A stretch of 64,000 nt of DNA from Smittia aterrima. Its lineage: Eukaryota; Arthropoda; Insecta; Diptera; Chironomidae. Positions 34,273-44,806 of this stretch are shown here, one piece after another. The notes under the pieces were generated by a model that did no database searches, was not told where the DNA came from, and was given only the letters and a program-made list of their open reading frames with translations. Every line of letters begins with the position of its first letter. Position 1 is the first letter of the stretch. The DNA is taken from assembly GCA_033063855.1 (NCBI GenBank), contig CP093831.1:868001-932000 (forward strand). The letters run 5' to 3'. Both the position numbers and the translations under genes were made by a program.

Positions 34273-36100
34273 TTAAACTCTTATTTTTCTTGAGATCCAC
34301 TCAAGATAACTTGTAACTTTTGTATAAAACCCAGGAATTCCAAGTCTTCCACAAGCTTTCCATCCGAATGAAGTGATTCCTAAAAGCTCAACAGGTTGAC
34401 TTGATTTTGCGATCAACGGTCCGCCAGAATCGCCTCGGCTTTTTAAGAAACGCAAATATTTAACTTTGGCTGAGATAAAATATTCAACTTACCAAGTGTC
34501 TTGCCCTGAAATGAAAATCGTTCAAAGTTTACTTAACTTAAAAATGCCATCGCTACTTACATTCAAGGCCACCAGCGCATATCTAAGAAAGAATATTTCC
34601 TTGAGAACAAGAAAATGTTTCAAAAATATTTTAAGCTCACCTGAGAGTCTCTGATTTGCCTATTACGACTTTCTGCTGTTTCTCGGCAAGTCTCAAAGTT
34701 AATGTGAGGTAGCTCTACCTTCCGTTTAACATTACTCATTTTATTAGTCTCAGTCCTTCCTAAAATAAAATATCCGATGATGATTCCATAAGAGAAAATG
34801 TTTGTAGTGTTACCCCATCCTAGAAAGAAAAAATATTTTTTAGAACATTTAAAAGTCAAAATCGAAGATATCAACAGACCTGCTGCAACATAAATCATAT
34901 CATCTAACTTCTTTGGATAGCTCCATGGCAGGCAAATCGGTTGAACGAATCTACCAAATTTTGCTTCTGTTTGGAGTCGAATCAAAGCGATGTCATTAAA
35001 AGAGGATATAGAATCATAATCTTCATGAACGATTTTTTCTTCGATGAATATTTCTTGATCGTTTCTTTCTTCAGCACACAAAGTGTCGTCTTCATCACAG
35101 TCAACCTCAGTCGTCACGTCATATTCGCCAATTTTTATGCTCTGTAAATTTGGTTTTCCAACAACGCAATGAGCAGCTGAAATAGAAATTTCGTAAAATC
35201 TAATTCTTAGGAATCATTCCTTATGCTACCTGTCAGAACATATCGATTGTTGATTAGGCTTTAAAAAAAATATAAAAATAATTAAATTGAAAGTTCATTT
35301 TTAAAATTGTTACCTTCCTGAACAAAACGAAGTATTTTTCTCAGTATTTTCCGCTAACATAAAAATTATTGTTAGTTGAATTAAATTTTCAAATGAAAAT
35401 TTATAATCTCTCACGATTGACGTATTGGAGAGTAACAGTCCAAGGAAACTCATCAACTTTAGTTGCATCGCCACCAACACTTGGATGAGAATCTTCATCT
35501 GAACATTTTGTGAAGGATTCGTTGAAAAATCTCGTGTCCAACACGCAGCAAATATCATTTTCGCTGCAATCTTGGTTCATTCGAGAATCATGTTTCTTTG
35601 TAAATATTCTACTTAGTCTTTGGCAATCTCTGACTGACATACAAACGCCATCATCCGAAAGAGAGTTTTCATTTTCTGTCACTTCGCGTCTTTGTCTATT
35701 TTGGGTAAGAGAAGAAAAATCTTTCCCGCAATCTGAAGGCTGTGGAAGTTTCTTGATCAATTCGGTTACATATTCGGGTAAAGTTTGATTGAAGGAACAG
35801 CAAATATTGGAACCAATGCAATTCGAGGTCCAGAAAAGTTGATTCGAGAGTAAAGGCGTGATTGAAACGTCTTCGAAAGTTCTTCTTAAATGTTCACAAC
35901 CTAATAAAGTCGAACAAATTCCTTCATTGTTTTCTGAGTCCAAGCACTTTCCTCCAACTTCGACTTTAATTTTAAGGAAAAGAACTTGAAAAGCTTTTGT
36001 GAAAAGTCGACCAGTCAAACTTTTTACCATTAACATTAGTTTCTGATTTGATGACATTTGAAAAGTTTAAGAAAATAAATAAAAGAATTAAAAACTTCAT
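34273..36100 (-). CDS. Secreted double-CLIP-domain serine protease, 10 exons
   Basis: Exons: 36100-36028, 35963-35415, 35353-35314, 35258-35230, 35176-34880, 34819-34814, 34759-34641, 34582-34561, 34505-34493, 34438-34273; 437 residues, one frame. A signal peptide (MKFLILLFIFLNFSNVIKS) precedes two CLIP domains (about 28-80 and 120-165), each with six Cys ending NICCSF and DICCVL. The chymotrypsin-fold domain has TAAHC (His), NDIALIRL (Asp) and GDSGGP (Ser); the Asp six residues before the Ser indicates trypsin-like specificity. CLIP proteases run haemolymph cascades (Toll activation, melanisation). The cleavage site is odd: the usual Arg-Ile-Val-Gly-Gly reads Pro-Ser-Val-Gly-Gly. Five exons are 40 nt or shorter. 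Confidence 0.85.
34814..34819 (-). other. 6-nt microexon encoding the GWG core of the protease
   Basis: GATGGG lies between ttctttctAG and GTAACA. Joined with a G from exon 5 and GA from exon 7 it produces VAAG-W-GRTE, the GWG motif conserved in trypsin-like proteases. Skipping it would delete Gly-Trp in frame. Retaining the following 54-nt intron would insert 18 residues without a stop. Confidence 0.6.
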
Positions 36101-36895
36101 CGTTCGATGAAAAACTGAACTCAAGTGAGCGAATCTTCTCAGAATTCAATTAAATAATCTAAAGGGAGTAAGTGATAACGAAAGTTAAAGGTCAAGAAAG
36201 TGGCGAATTCGATTGCTATAAACTAATCTTATCTTTGCAAAAACCTTAATTAAATTAACACCAAAGTCTTTGCTCGTTCTTCTTTGATTTACAGTTTAAC
36301 TGCAGAACGCGTTTGTGTTAAATATTTCAAACGAATAGTTATTGACATTTCATATTAAGCCCAATCCGTTCTCTCGAAAATATTGACTCATCCGTAACTT
36401 ACACAACCGCACATTTAAATATTTATATCTTTATGAGTGGAGAAATTGTAAGCGCTGTCACACAGTCGAATGATTGAAGTGACATTAATCTGACGACAAA
36501 CTCAAGCGTTGAAAGCCGCATTCAATAAAGTGATGGAGTGTGTTATCATAATTCGACTTTGTCAAGTTATTTCTAGGTGAAGGCTTTTGTCAAGGCCATC
36601 AACTTTGAAACGACGCAGAAAATCTCCGTTTAACTTACAAGCAACATCATCTTCGAAGGGTTTCCGACAATTTTTTTTATCGGAGAGAGAGTTTTTGTCT
36701 GTAGTTGAAGTGACATGTGATAACAACGCTTTGCGAATGACAGAATTAGCTTCATATTGTTGCTTGAGTGGTTCGAATAATCAAACAGAACAGACCAAAA
36801 AATCGGCGCGCAGTCAAAATATTTTTTTTATTGTCAAAATCGTATCCAATGACTCAGTATTAAACTTGTAGCGAGCGAATAAAGGCGGAAAAGTT
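36101..36895. other. Divergent intergenic region, CLIP protease / GT11-like
   Basis: About 795 bp between divergent starts. It is AT-rich; an ORF at 36587-36871 is serine-rich but has no motif and a non-ATG start. Promoters of both flanking genes should be here. Confidence 0.4.
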
Positions 36896-38218
36896 ATGAC
36901 ACACGAGAAAGTCAAGCTCTTGAAATCAGATAACAAACAATTAGGAAGAAAAGTACTTCGATTGGTGCAATTGAACTGTCGTTTCTGCATTCTAATATCT
37001 CTTCTTCTGGTCACCGCTGCTCTCATATTTCATGTGAATAGGACACATCGACCAAATCAAAATGTGAGAAAATTATTTACCGGACAGTTCAATTCATTCA
37101 AGAATTCGGATAATGATACTGAGAACGATAATTACTACTCGGACGAGTTTGATCTTATTTGGAGTCAAGAGACTGTTGAATTATTCCAAGATCAACTTGG
37201 AATCATAATCGACGATGAAGTGAAATTTACTTGTCAACTTGGTGAAGATTTTGTCGTTGCTGCACTTCCGGGTGCTGACGATCAAAATTTACATGATAAC
37301 TTATGGCAATATTTTTCTCTTATCTCACTGGAATCAAACTTTGAAATGTTGTCCGGTTCTGATGGCTCAAAGAAGTATTCACTGAAAGCTTTCATTACTG
37401 AACAGATGGAAGTGATCTTAGATCAATTGTTTGAAGGGTAAATAAATTTTCTTGTTTCACTTAAGATTGTCAACTAGAATTTAATAAATTTGCAGTTTAA
37501 CTCCAAGGAAAATATCAAATCTTTCACGTTATTGCTTCGATTTAAAATACGCGAAAATTATCGGAAACAAGGAACAAATCAATTTAAAAGAAATCACTCC
37601 AAAGACAACTCCACTTCTGCTCGATCCAAAAGCAAAAAGAATAACGGAAATCGCTCAACTCTTTGGCTCTAAAATTCGGCCAGTGTTTAGAATCAACGAA
37701 GAAATTATGAAAGAGGTTTTCCAAGAATTTCTTGTAACAAAAACCATTCACGAAGTTGAGAATGAGAAATCGACGGATGTCAACTTCGTCGGCGTCTATA
37801 TCACCGCTGAAGATAAAGTAAGAAAATTCTCAAACGTGTTCAGTTAATTAACATAATTCCTATTTTAAAGTTACCGGTTGAGTATTACCAAAGTGCAATG
37901 AAGTTTCATCGGAAAACTGGTAAAACAATTTTTGTGATCATCTGTGACGTCGAGTCTTTGATTTTATGCCAAGAAACTTTTGATGGGAAAACATCTGAGG
38001 GTGATGGACGAATCCTAAGGAAGTCCATTGACAGCTTTGATTTCGCATTGATGTCAAGTTGCAACTCAACAATTGTTTCAAATGAAATTGGAGTTCTTCA
38101 TGCACTCGTGAACGGCGGAGACACAACAGTTTTCAAACCAGAACCTACCGGGGAACCTGAGTATTACGTTCCTTGGCTAATAAGTGAACAAATGGCAAAT
38201 TTCTACGCAATCGACTGA
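36896..38218 (+). CDS. Divergent GT11 (alpha-1,2-fucosyltransferase-like) protein
   Basis: Exons 36896-37437, 37496-37817 and 37871-38218 give 403 residues. It is a type II membrane protein: a short basic cytosolic tail, one helix (CILISLLLVTAALIFHV, about 31-47), then a lumenal domain. The C-terminal third follows galactoside 2-alpha-fucosyltransferases: FVGVYI strand, YYQSAMKFH, IFVIICDVESLILCQETF, then DFALMSSCNSTIVSNEIGVLHALVNGG, equivalent to the family's DFALLTQCNHTI...GG block. The GDP-fucose-binding HxRRxD motif that should follow VGV is instead YITAEDK, so both arginines and the histidine are gone. The fold is probably kept while classical donor binding may be lost; Golgi location is inferred. 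Confidence 0.7.
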
Positions 38219-38785
38219 TATGTAATTTGTAAGAGAGCCTGACAATGTTTCATTAAATTTAATAGAAAATATATAAAATTTTTAATGTGGACTGAATATT
38301 TATTCTCGATTCTTCCTTTCGTCGAGTGCTCTTTACACGCTTTTGTGATATTCATCAAAGCATTTGTGACATGCAGAACAGCTCTGCTAGAACAATTCCA
38401 CACTGAGTTAGTTACATGCAAAACTTGTTTGAATAATTTCTTTTTCTTCTTTGAGTGTTCAAATTAACGAAAAGGATGTCATCAAGAACTAAAAGTAATC
38501 ACAAATGGTGGGCTTCTATAAAACAATTTTGATGTCGTGCTTTCGAAGCTCTCACCAAAAATTTAAGAACAAATTTAATTTGGAGGAATTTTTTGGGATC
38601 TAAATTTGTTTATCATCGTCTTAAAATTGAACTCGTCTGCGAGCGTTGCTAGCTTAAACAATAATCTCCTTAACAAAATAATTTTCTCTGTGGCATCAGG
38701 AAGAAAACAGCTTCGCAGTTGATAGCAAAGTTTTCTATTCTCGCGGAGCACTATCACAAATACGTGCGTAAGATGTTTCCTTGCA
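38219..38785. other. Convergent intergenic region, GT11-like / elgi
   Basis: Contains the two 3' UTRs. Short ORFs here are shadows or AT-rich noise; nothing else is seen. Confidence 0.5.
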
Positions 38786-39929
38786 TTACTCCACGCCATG
38801 CGCAAAGATCATGCACAAGCCCGGTTGAATCATGACCTCTTCGGAAATGTCCGACATGTGAGTATTGTCGCTGGGAAGGACTAAAACAGCCTGCTTTCCA
38901 GGAACGCGACGACAAAAATAGTTGTCATAAATGCGTCTGTTGTTTTGTCTCGTTTCTAAAGAGCTCAAGCCTCGTGGCCAGCGCCGCTCATGACAATTTT
39001 CCATCAGTTCATCCAAAATGTGTGGAGGACATCCTGATTCTGAGAGAGCTCTTTTAACCATCATCTGCAAAATCGAAATGGAAGATTAAAGAAACTTTTA
39101 AATTTATGTTTACTCACTTGTAGTGAATCATCAGGAGTCGAGATCATTCCGCCCCAACGGTTAACACGAGCTCGAGGCAGTGAACTGGCCCATCTTAATA
39201 CTTCATCTCTCTCCATTTGATCAGCGATCGCTCTCATGGCGGGATTGGAGACACGCATTGCCCTCATGAAATCTTTAATTAAATTGAGCTCTCGTTTTAA
39301 TTCGTTGATTGTTACATTTTGATCGGTGATTTCAGTCTTGAGATCAGATAATTTCTGTTGCTGACTGTGACACAACGTACGAAGCTCACGGACACAATTG
39401 TGAGCTTGAAATTCATCCTTTGGGATGATGAATCCACATCCATTTTCACAGGGCAACGGGCGTTTAGGATTGTGTTCGCACTCCTCTAAATGCGCTTGTA
39501 GGGCATCGAGTTTGCAAATTGTTGGACATCCGTAAACTTGATTGTCACAGGATATTGACAAACGACTGAGTAGATTTCGCAGAATTCTCGGAACTGATCT
39601 GAGATTCGCGGTAGTGATAGCTTGGCGATCTACGGGACAGCTTGGCTGGCGAGATAGCCATTCTTGAATACAAGATTGACAGAATGCGTGTTCACAAGTC
39701 ACAACTTGAAGCGGCTCTTCCAGTACACTTGAACAGATGGGACAAATTAGTTCTTCATCGACATCACCTAACAATAAAACAAATTTATTCAGTACGCGAA
39801 GCATATAAATTATTCATATCATTGATTAAATCATTCTAAACTTTGTTGATAAGCATTAAAATGTCAAGAAGTTAAATGGGTCAATGAAATTTGCTGCAAA
39901 CCTTGAAAACGTCCAACTTCGTATCCCAT
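38786..39929 (-). CDS. elgi: Nrdp1/RNF41-type E3 ubiquitin ligase
   Basis: Exons 39929-39902 (MGYEVGRFQ), 39767-39118 and 39064-38786 give 318 residues; human RNF41 has 317. The RING finger (about 18-57) has C..C...C.H..C..C...C..C, with LICPICSSVLEEP and CEHAFCQSCIQEW. A zinc-finger pair follows (HNPKRPLPCENGCG), then a coiled coil (about 135-185). The C-terminal substrate-binding domain contains RWGGMISTPD, ESGCPPHI, LETRQNNRR and MIFAHGVE. Nrdp1 ubiquitinates ErbB3 and other receptors; fly elgi acts in meiotic timing and receptor signalling. The first exon was located by its conserved MGY-V-RFQ-GDVDE junction. An upstream untranslated exon is likely. Confidence 0.95.
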
Positions 39930-41512
39930 CGCTGTCAATCATCAAAGCTGATGCCTGAATGATAAATTGCAGAATCTGCTTTTGTTTAGTTATGAACGAC
40001 GCTAATATTTTGTTATTTTAATTCTTCTAAAATTTGTCTTCCAAATAAATGTGTGAATGCGACTGAATCTATTGCGTTAAAAGTTAGATGTCCCTTGTTT
40101 TGATTAAACTTAGTCACAGTCCCAATGTGTACTTTTTAAACTTAAATAAACTAAAAGAATCATTGACAACTAAAATTAAACATGCTTAGTGTTAAATTTA
40201 AGCTTTAAGTGAGGGTGAGTCTCAAGAGATCATAAAATCTTAATCTTATGCGTTAAACAGACAAAATGAAAACAGGAAGCATAAAATTTATATCGAATTG
40301 ATGATAACATCAGGAACAGCCTCCACGCTTTTGTTGACCCATTTCTCTATTAAACTTGAGAAGACACAAATCTGTAATGAAACTATTGAGAAATTTCGGT
40401 AATTCACGTAACTGCTTGATTGCATTATGCAATGTTTTGTAAAATTATGCAGCAATTATGTTTTTAGACATATGATCAATAGAGAAAATATTTGAGTGTC
40501 GATACTTGAAGATCGCTTGTTGATGATTTTTCTCACTTACCAAAAATTTATAATTATGTTGACATAAATGAACAAACATAGATGAAGTTGTTTTCATCGT
40601 AACTCGTGCGCGCCGCTCTGCACCGGCAAACTAAACAAAATTTCATGTTTACGAAACAAGATTTTCAGAAATTCGCCTTTCAGTTTATTTTTTTGTGAGA
40701 TCGAATTTAGTTACAAACTGTCAGCAGACCGAGAAACATCAGTTTTATTCAGGTGCGAGAAGAGAATTAAAAAGTGTTCTGTTAATAAAAAAAGTGAAAC
40801 AAGACATTTGTTGCTTATTTTTTTTCTCACAAACTTGACACAACAAATAAAGGTAAAAAGGAAAATGAGAATCAAAGTTACAAACTCGTTTTGATTCTAC
40901 ACTTGTCTGGAGTGCAAATTTGGTGATTAATCGATCATATCGCGGTCAATAACATTTTGTCTCACCCAGACAACAGGTGCTTCAACCTTATAAGAAAAAT
41001 AATTAATTGAAACCGAATAAGTCGTAAACACAAAAAAGTATAATAAACGTTGAGCTAACTTAGACTTAAAACTTTGGAAACAGCTGACTAAACACGAAGC
41101 CTTGTTTGCATCCCACACAAATGAGATGAATCCGTTTAATTGACGGTTAGCAGCTCAATAAAGAGTTGTCATCATTAAATTCAAATAATCTTTGCAAATT
41201 ACAAACATAAATATTTTACGTTAGAATTCTTTTTAGAATTATGCAAATTTCATATCAAATGATCAAATGTTATTCTCAATAAACTCTTCTCGTAAACTCA
41301 CGTGATCAAGCTCCCCCAAAAAACAAGTCTGCTTGTTTCAAAGTGTATGAACAGATGATTCATCTTTAGATCAAGAACCACTTTTCCTTCTCGCGCCTTG
41401 ACTATCAATTTATAAACTCATTCACTCCATTGTCAATCAATTTTCTTTCTTCGAATTTGTTTCAGACTCTTTATATTATTAAAGCTGACGAGAAGTCTTC
41501 GTTATCGGAGAG
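39930..41512. other. Divergent interval, elgi / SLC26 transporter
   Basis: About 1.6 kb, AT-rich. It includes a possible isolated exon on the minus strand (40925-40987, VEAPVVWVRQNVIDRDMID then stop, after an acceptor ttcttataag) whose partner exon I could not find. Promoters of elgi and the transporter must lie here. Confidence 0.35.
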
Positions 41513-43644
41513 ATGGGGTTGAGCCATGCAGAAAAATATATCCCGGGAGCTCGTTGGCTACGAGGTTACACAGCTGAGGTCTTTATATCAGGTAAAAATC
41601 TTGAAATCTCAATTCAAACTTTATAAGCAATAACATAAATCTTTAGACGCAATTGCTGGAATTACTGTTGGCCTCACAGTTCTTCCACAAGGTCTTGCTT
41701 ACGCAACCTTAGCTGGACTTGAACCGCAGTATGGGCTTTATTCAGCTTTTATTGGAGGAGTTGTTTACGCGCTGCTTGGCGGATGTCGTGAAGTTACAAT
41801 AGGACCGACAGCTTTACTTGCTCTAATGACAAGGTTGGTTACTACTCAATTTTGTTTTGATTTGGAAAGTTACATGTGACACTAATTAAATCTTTATTTT
41901 TTTTTACAGTCGTCACACTGGACTAGGCGGTATTTCGGGTCCACATTTGGCAATTCTTCTTTGCTTTCTCTCGGGGATCGTTGAACTTATTATGGCGCTT
42001 TTAAAATTAGGCGCTCTAGTTGATCTTATCTCTCTGCCAGTCACTGTTGGTTTTACATCGGCAACTGCGCTAATTATTGGAGCATCGCAACTCAAGGTAA
42101 AATCAAAATTATTTAAAATTCTTTCTAGATTTTAATTTCATCGAAATATTGAAATAGGGATTACTAGGACTTCAAGGAAGTTCCAAGGATTCAGGATTTT
42201 TATCAACGTGCACATTTGTAGTTAAAAAGTTCCATGAACTTCGACCTTCTGATGCTCTCTTAGGAGTTGGATCCATCGCAATTTTACTTTTATTGAGAGT
42301 GAGTAGAAAATATTTTTTTCAAATCTCTGAAGTGAATTTCAAATTTTTCTCAACAGAAATTAAAAGACATCAAAACGCCCAGCACTGCTACAAAAGGAAG
42401 AAAACTTCTAGGAGGTGCCTTTTGGTTAATCGCAACTGCACGTAACGCAATTCTCGTGCTTTTCTCAAGTCTAGCCGCTTACTATGCACATCAGAGCGGT
42501 CAAATGCCGTTTATTCTCACAGGCAAAGTAAAGTCAGGGCTTCCGGGCTTTGACTTGCCGCCTTTTTCAACAAACATTTCAATTAACGGAACAACAGTCG
42601 AAATGGGATTTGTCGATATGATCTCAGAGCTTGGATCATCAATCGCTTTAGTTCCCATAATAGCTGTGCTAGGAAATGTCGCAATCTCAAAAGCTTTCGG
42701 AGGATCGGGAATTGATGCAACAGGCGAACTCATCGCTCTCTCAATCACAAACATTTTGGGATCATTTTTCTCATCAATGCCTGTGACTGGCAGTTTTTCT
42801 CGAAGTGCTGTCAATCATGCTTCAGGAGTTCGTACCCCAATCGGAGGAATTTACACTGGTGCTTTGGTTATTCTAGCACTTGCATTTTTAACGCCATACT
42901 TTCGATATATTCCACGAGCCGCGCTGTCTGCCGTTATCATCTCAGCTGTGATTTTCATGATCGAATATGAAGTAGTCAAACCTTTGTGGCGATGCTCAAA
43001 ACGAGAATTACTGACTGTTGTGCTGACTTTAGTACTAAGCTTATGCGTTGGCGTCGAGATTGGTTTGTTATCAGGAGTCTTCCTTGACGTTGCATTTTTA
43101 GTGCATCGAACAGGTAAAAAAACTAAAATTTTGCCCTAAAATAAGAATAAACTAAACTTATTATTTCGCAGCTCGACCTGTTCTCAATTTTGACACAGTT
43201 TTGGCCAACTCAGGAATCGAATACATGCTGGTTAAGCCTCGTCACAGTCTTCTCTGTTTCCCAGCTGTCGAATATATCAGAAATGGTATCAATGCTGCGA
43301 TCGCACAACATGACAAGGAGTTAAACTTCATCGTGTTAGATTGCCGAAACATTCAAGAGCTTGACTACACAGCAGCGAAAGGAGTTGGCTCATTGAAAAC
43401 AGAGCTCGGTGCGAAAGGAATTCAAATAATCATTCTTGGCCCATCCGACGAGGTCAAATTGGTGCTAAAAGGATCACTCAAAGGTAACAACGTTCAGCAA
43501 GTCGACAACGAGCATGACCTAGACATATTTTTACAAGAGGGTACAAACAAATTTGAGCTTCGAGAAATTGTAGCCCCACTGTTAGAGCAGAAAGGCGATG
43601 ACGATATTGCAGTGGCGAAACCTGAATCTCTTCGAAGAGAATAA
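41513..43644 (+). CDS. SLC26A11-like sodium-independent sulfate/anion transporter
   Basis: Six exons: 41513-41591, 41647-41833, 41910-42096, 42158-42298, 42357-43113, 43172-43644, giving 607 residues. The SLC26 signature reads DAIAGITVGLTVLPQGLAYATLAGLEPQYGLY in pieces at about 27-58. The transmembrane core of 12-14 helices continues through GFTSATALIIGASQLKGLLG, and FSRSAVNHASGVRTPIGG (about 370) is the conserved segment after helix 10. The cytosolic STAS domain (about 470-580) contains FIVLDCRNIQELDYTAAKGV. The family exchanges sulfate, chloride, oxalate or bicarbonate; the short-tailed SLC26A11 subgroup, which insects have in several copies, is the best fit. The substrate cannot be told from sequence. 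Introns are 55-76 nt. Confidence 0.92.
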
Positions 43645-43861
43645 TTTGTTTATCATCAAAGTTGTGATGATTTTGTTTTTGTCATTTTGTAATCTCCCAC
43701 AAGCATTTCTTTTAAAGATGTAAACGTACTGAAATAAATCAGATCTAAAACAGACTTGACAATATCCTAATTATAATCAGGTACAAAAGTGAGCCATTGA
43801 AAAAGCGGAGTGCAATGCTTTTGAATGGAAATTTATTGGAAAACACAGACGAAATTTTCCA

Positions 43862-44619
43862 TTACTTCTTAGCGAATGAGATCTTCATTGAGTGCGTTGG
43901 AGTGATCTTGAAGCCGTTAAGTGCTTCGCGAGCTGCTCCACTTTGAATTTCTGAAGAGAACTCGACGAACGCAATGTCATGACGACCTGGAACCAAACGA
44001 ACCTACAAGACGAAATAATGTTAAATTTATTGTTTTCTAACATAAAAATAATACGAACCTCCTTGAATCCTGGGAATTGAGTGAAGAGCATACTCAACAT
44101 GACTTCATTGGTTTCGTCAGGAAGGTTGGTGAGGAAAAGAATTTGATTTGGCGGTTGTTCTGCGTTAGATGAATGAATTGCAGCTTGAGCAGGATCCATC
44201 GTCTTAGTTTTCTTGGTCCTGAAAGAAATAAACTCGATTAGATTTATTAAATTAGGAAACAAAGACAAAACATACTTTTTCTCCTCGGCAACTTTCGGAA
44301 CTTTAGGTTTCTTAGCTCGTTCTTTGAATGTTCCCTTAGCCTTTGAAATCACATCCGATTCACTTTTTGAGTAGTTAATTCTCATCGGTTTGTCATAAAA
44401 AGGAAATCCTTGCATTGTCCTCAATGCATTTGTAGCACTTGAAATTTCCTTAAAGATGATAAACGCTTGTCCTCTCATTTTTAAAGTTTTCAGCGCGACG
44501 ATCTCGAGAATTTGGCCGAATTGAGAGAAAATTGCGTAGAGCGACTTCTTCAACTCATCCTTCTTAACCTTCTCGTTGAGGTTGTTGACGTAGATAGTAT
44601 GGCTCGGTCGAATATCCAT
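43862..44619 (-). CDS. snf: U1A/U2B'' spliceosomal protein (sans fille)
   Basis: Exons 44619-44276, 44218-44059 and 44002-43862 give 214 residues, as expected (fly snf about 216). RRM1 (about 5-85) begins PSHTIYVNNLNEKV with RNP1 as RGQAFIIF. A lysine-rich linker follows. RRM2 (about 135-214) starts PNQILFLTNLPDETN and ends MKISFAKK. In insects this one protein serves both U1 snRNP (U1A role) and U2 snRNP (U2B'' role), and it assists Sxl splicing in flies. The third intron boundary has GTTCGT on both sides (GAG/GTTCGT and ttgtAG/GTTCGT), so the acceptor side was chosen by frame (VRLVPGRHDIAFVEF). Its start codon faces that of Sos, 187 bp away. Confidence 0.96.
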
Positions 44620-44806
44620 TTCTTTCAGTAAATCAGCTTCAAAATGATTAAGAGCGAAAACGTTTTAAATAAACAAGCCAAAAAGACTGAACGCACTTAT
44701 TTGCTCGTGCTAGTAACAAGGCTTGATGAATTCGGAAAGCTACGGCTAAGATTTAAAATTTATCTTAAAAATATAATAATCGTGCATTAACAAATGTAAT
44801 TTTGTA
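44620..44806. promoter_or_regulatory. Shared snf/Sos divergent promoter region
   Basis: Only 187 bp separate the ATG of snf (minus, 44619) from the ATG of Sos (plus, 44807). Both leaders and both core promoters must fit here, which implies a bidirectional promoter. No TATA box is obvious in either direction. Confidence 0.55.

Noticed and set aside
35964..36057. Apparent frameshift between the protease signal peptide and its first CLIP domain
   Set aside because: A 64-nt intron with GTAAAA donor (36027) and taaag acceptor (35964) resolves the frame change; the gene is intact here.
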